From UBA7236 sp043727235 (lineage in GTDB: Bacteria > Bacteroidota > Bacteroidia > Chitinophagales > BACL12), in NCBI GenBank assembly GCA_043727235.1, contig JAYSYX010000302.1, positions 1 through 25,074 on the forward strand: DNA of 25,074 bases, given 5' to 3'. Below are positions 24,721-25,074 of this stretch, piece after piece (positions within the stretch are counted from its first letter, which is position 1; every line of letters starts with the position of its first letter). The notes below the pieces were generated by a model, which was not told where the DNA came from, made no database searches, and saw nothing but the letters and a program-made list of their open reading frames with translations. The position numbers and the translations under genes are program-made.

Positions 24721-24760
24721 CGTCATTGCGAGCAATCCCGCAGGGATTCCGAAGCAATCC
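24721..24760. repeat. REP-like element (cgtcattgcgagcaatccc type)
   Basis: The text cgtcattgcgagcaatcc followed by cgaagcaatcc is typical of a dispersed REP/BIME-like sequence found in many bacterial genomes. An inner hairpin aatccc-gca-gggatt occupies 24734-24748. Just upstream is a dyad, cccaatg-c-cattggg (24701-24715). It lies between ftsH and the LUD gene. Confidence 0.7.
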
Positions 24761-24800
24761 CCCCATTGTTAGCAAAAACCCCAACCCATACTAACCCAGT

Positions 24801-24837
24801 AAAAACACCAAACCGCGGCTTTATTTTAGCCACGGTT
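24801..24837 (-). terminator. Possible terminator after ftsH
   Basis: On the minus strand aaccgtggct pairs with agccgcggtt (one mismatch) around a 7-nt loop and is followed by tggtg and five T residues (plus A run 24801-24805). It starts about 36 bp after the ftsH stop. The gap before the T run weakens the call. Confidence 0.45.
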
Positions 24838-24873
24838 AGTTTATATTTTTAACCTGTAGGATAGATTCAACCT

Positions 24874-25074
24874 TTAAAACGGTTTCACCTCTGTATCCTC
24901 CGGCTTTAATGTTTCCACTTCCGGAACCACATGATCCGCTCCGTTCTCAGAAATCGTTATCGTTTCCTTCTCCTCCAATTTCACAGCTTCATGGTGTTTT
25001 TCATCAAAAGGTCGCTGGCCAATGAGTCTGTCCATATCGGCTTTGAATATTATTTCCTTATCCAGTAATTCTTT
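24874..25074 (-). CDS. ftsH: ATP-dependent zinc metalloprotease FtsH, C-terminal end (partial)
   Basis: Only the last 66 codons and the TAA stop (24874-24876) are in the window; the gene continues past base 25074. The visible part starts KELLDKEIIFKADMDRLIGQ followed by RPF, the end of the FtsH peptidase domain (L-L-x-K-E-x-I-x-x-x-D-hyd-x-x-hyd-x-G-x-R-P-F). A charged, Glu-rich tail follows, as in many Bacteroidota FtsH proteins, ending in PF. FtsH is a membrane AAA+ protease that degrades unassembled membrane proteins and short-lived regulators. The AAA and zinc motifs lie outside the window, so the assignment rests on this short end and on the LUD neighbour. Confidence 0.82.
   Translation of the reverse strand, partial: KELLDKEIIFKADMDRLIGQRPFDEKHHEAVKLEEKETITISENGADHVVPEVETLKPEDTEVKPF

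Noticed and set aside
24549..24794. 81-codon plus-strand frame spanning the LUD start and the REP-like element
   Set aside because: It is partly antisense to the LUD gene and partly repeat DNA; no start site support.

Overview
The window comes from a low-GC member of the phylum Bacteroidota. Supporting signs are a type IX secretion (T9SS) C-terminal sorting domain, a TonB-dependent receptor with an N-terminal carboxypeptidase-D-like domain, starts without Shine-Dalgarno sites, and TAnnTTTG-type -7 promoter boxes (best one at 22375-22382, before prfA). The spacers, built of short text-like tandem phrases and palindromes, would suit an environmental Chitinophagales/Saprospirales-like genome, but that rank is a guess. 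I see no phage, plasmid, CRISPR array, rRNA or tRNA.

Layout. 1-5.5 kb: a secreted Asp-box protein with a T9SS tail (-), an unknown putative lipoprotein (+) and a PafA-like phosphatase (-). 5.5-9.4 kb: a FecA-like TonB-dependent receptor and an M48 lipoprotein protease (-). 9.4-13.9 kb: a TerC-family membrane protein (+), an rbfA/FtsX-type permease pair with an ATGA overlap (-) and an MsbA-like ABC exporter (+) ending in a strong hairpin. 13.9-17.2 kb: an M1 aminopeptidase lipoprotein (-) and a biotin carrier protein (+). 17.3-21.1 kb: a sugar-precursor block on the minus strand: UDP-glucose dehydrogenase, UDP-glucuronate decarboxylase and a KpsF/KdsD-type arabinose-5-phosphate isomerase. 21.2-25.07 kb: prfA, then a run of ftsH (C-terminal end only), a LUD/LutC-like protein, an LpxH-like hydrolase and an unknown exported protein (-).

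The genes are mostly chromosomal housekeeping and envelope functions. Ugd converts UDP-glucose to UDP-glucuronate, Uxs converts that to UDP-xylose, KpsF/KdsD supplies the KDO precursor, LpxH makes a lipid A precursor, and the MsbA-like exporter may move lipids or lipid-linked products. Together they suggest lipopolysaccharide or surface polysaccharide synthesis, though they are not one operon.

The most unusual content lies in the spacers. One palindrome family (GTAG-A/C-G-rich core) occurs three times: at the window edge, at 9269-9332 (31 of 32 bp paired) and at 19644-19709 (33 of 33 bp paired). The last copy takes in the end of ugd and a small open frame on its other side. A separate 36-nt hairpin element occurs twice, 10 kb apart, with one mismatch, in the same orientation in front of terC and uxs, each time preceded by heptamer repeats. 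Many other spacers carry 7- or 8-nt tandem phrases.
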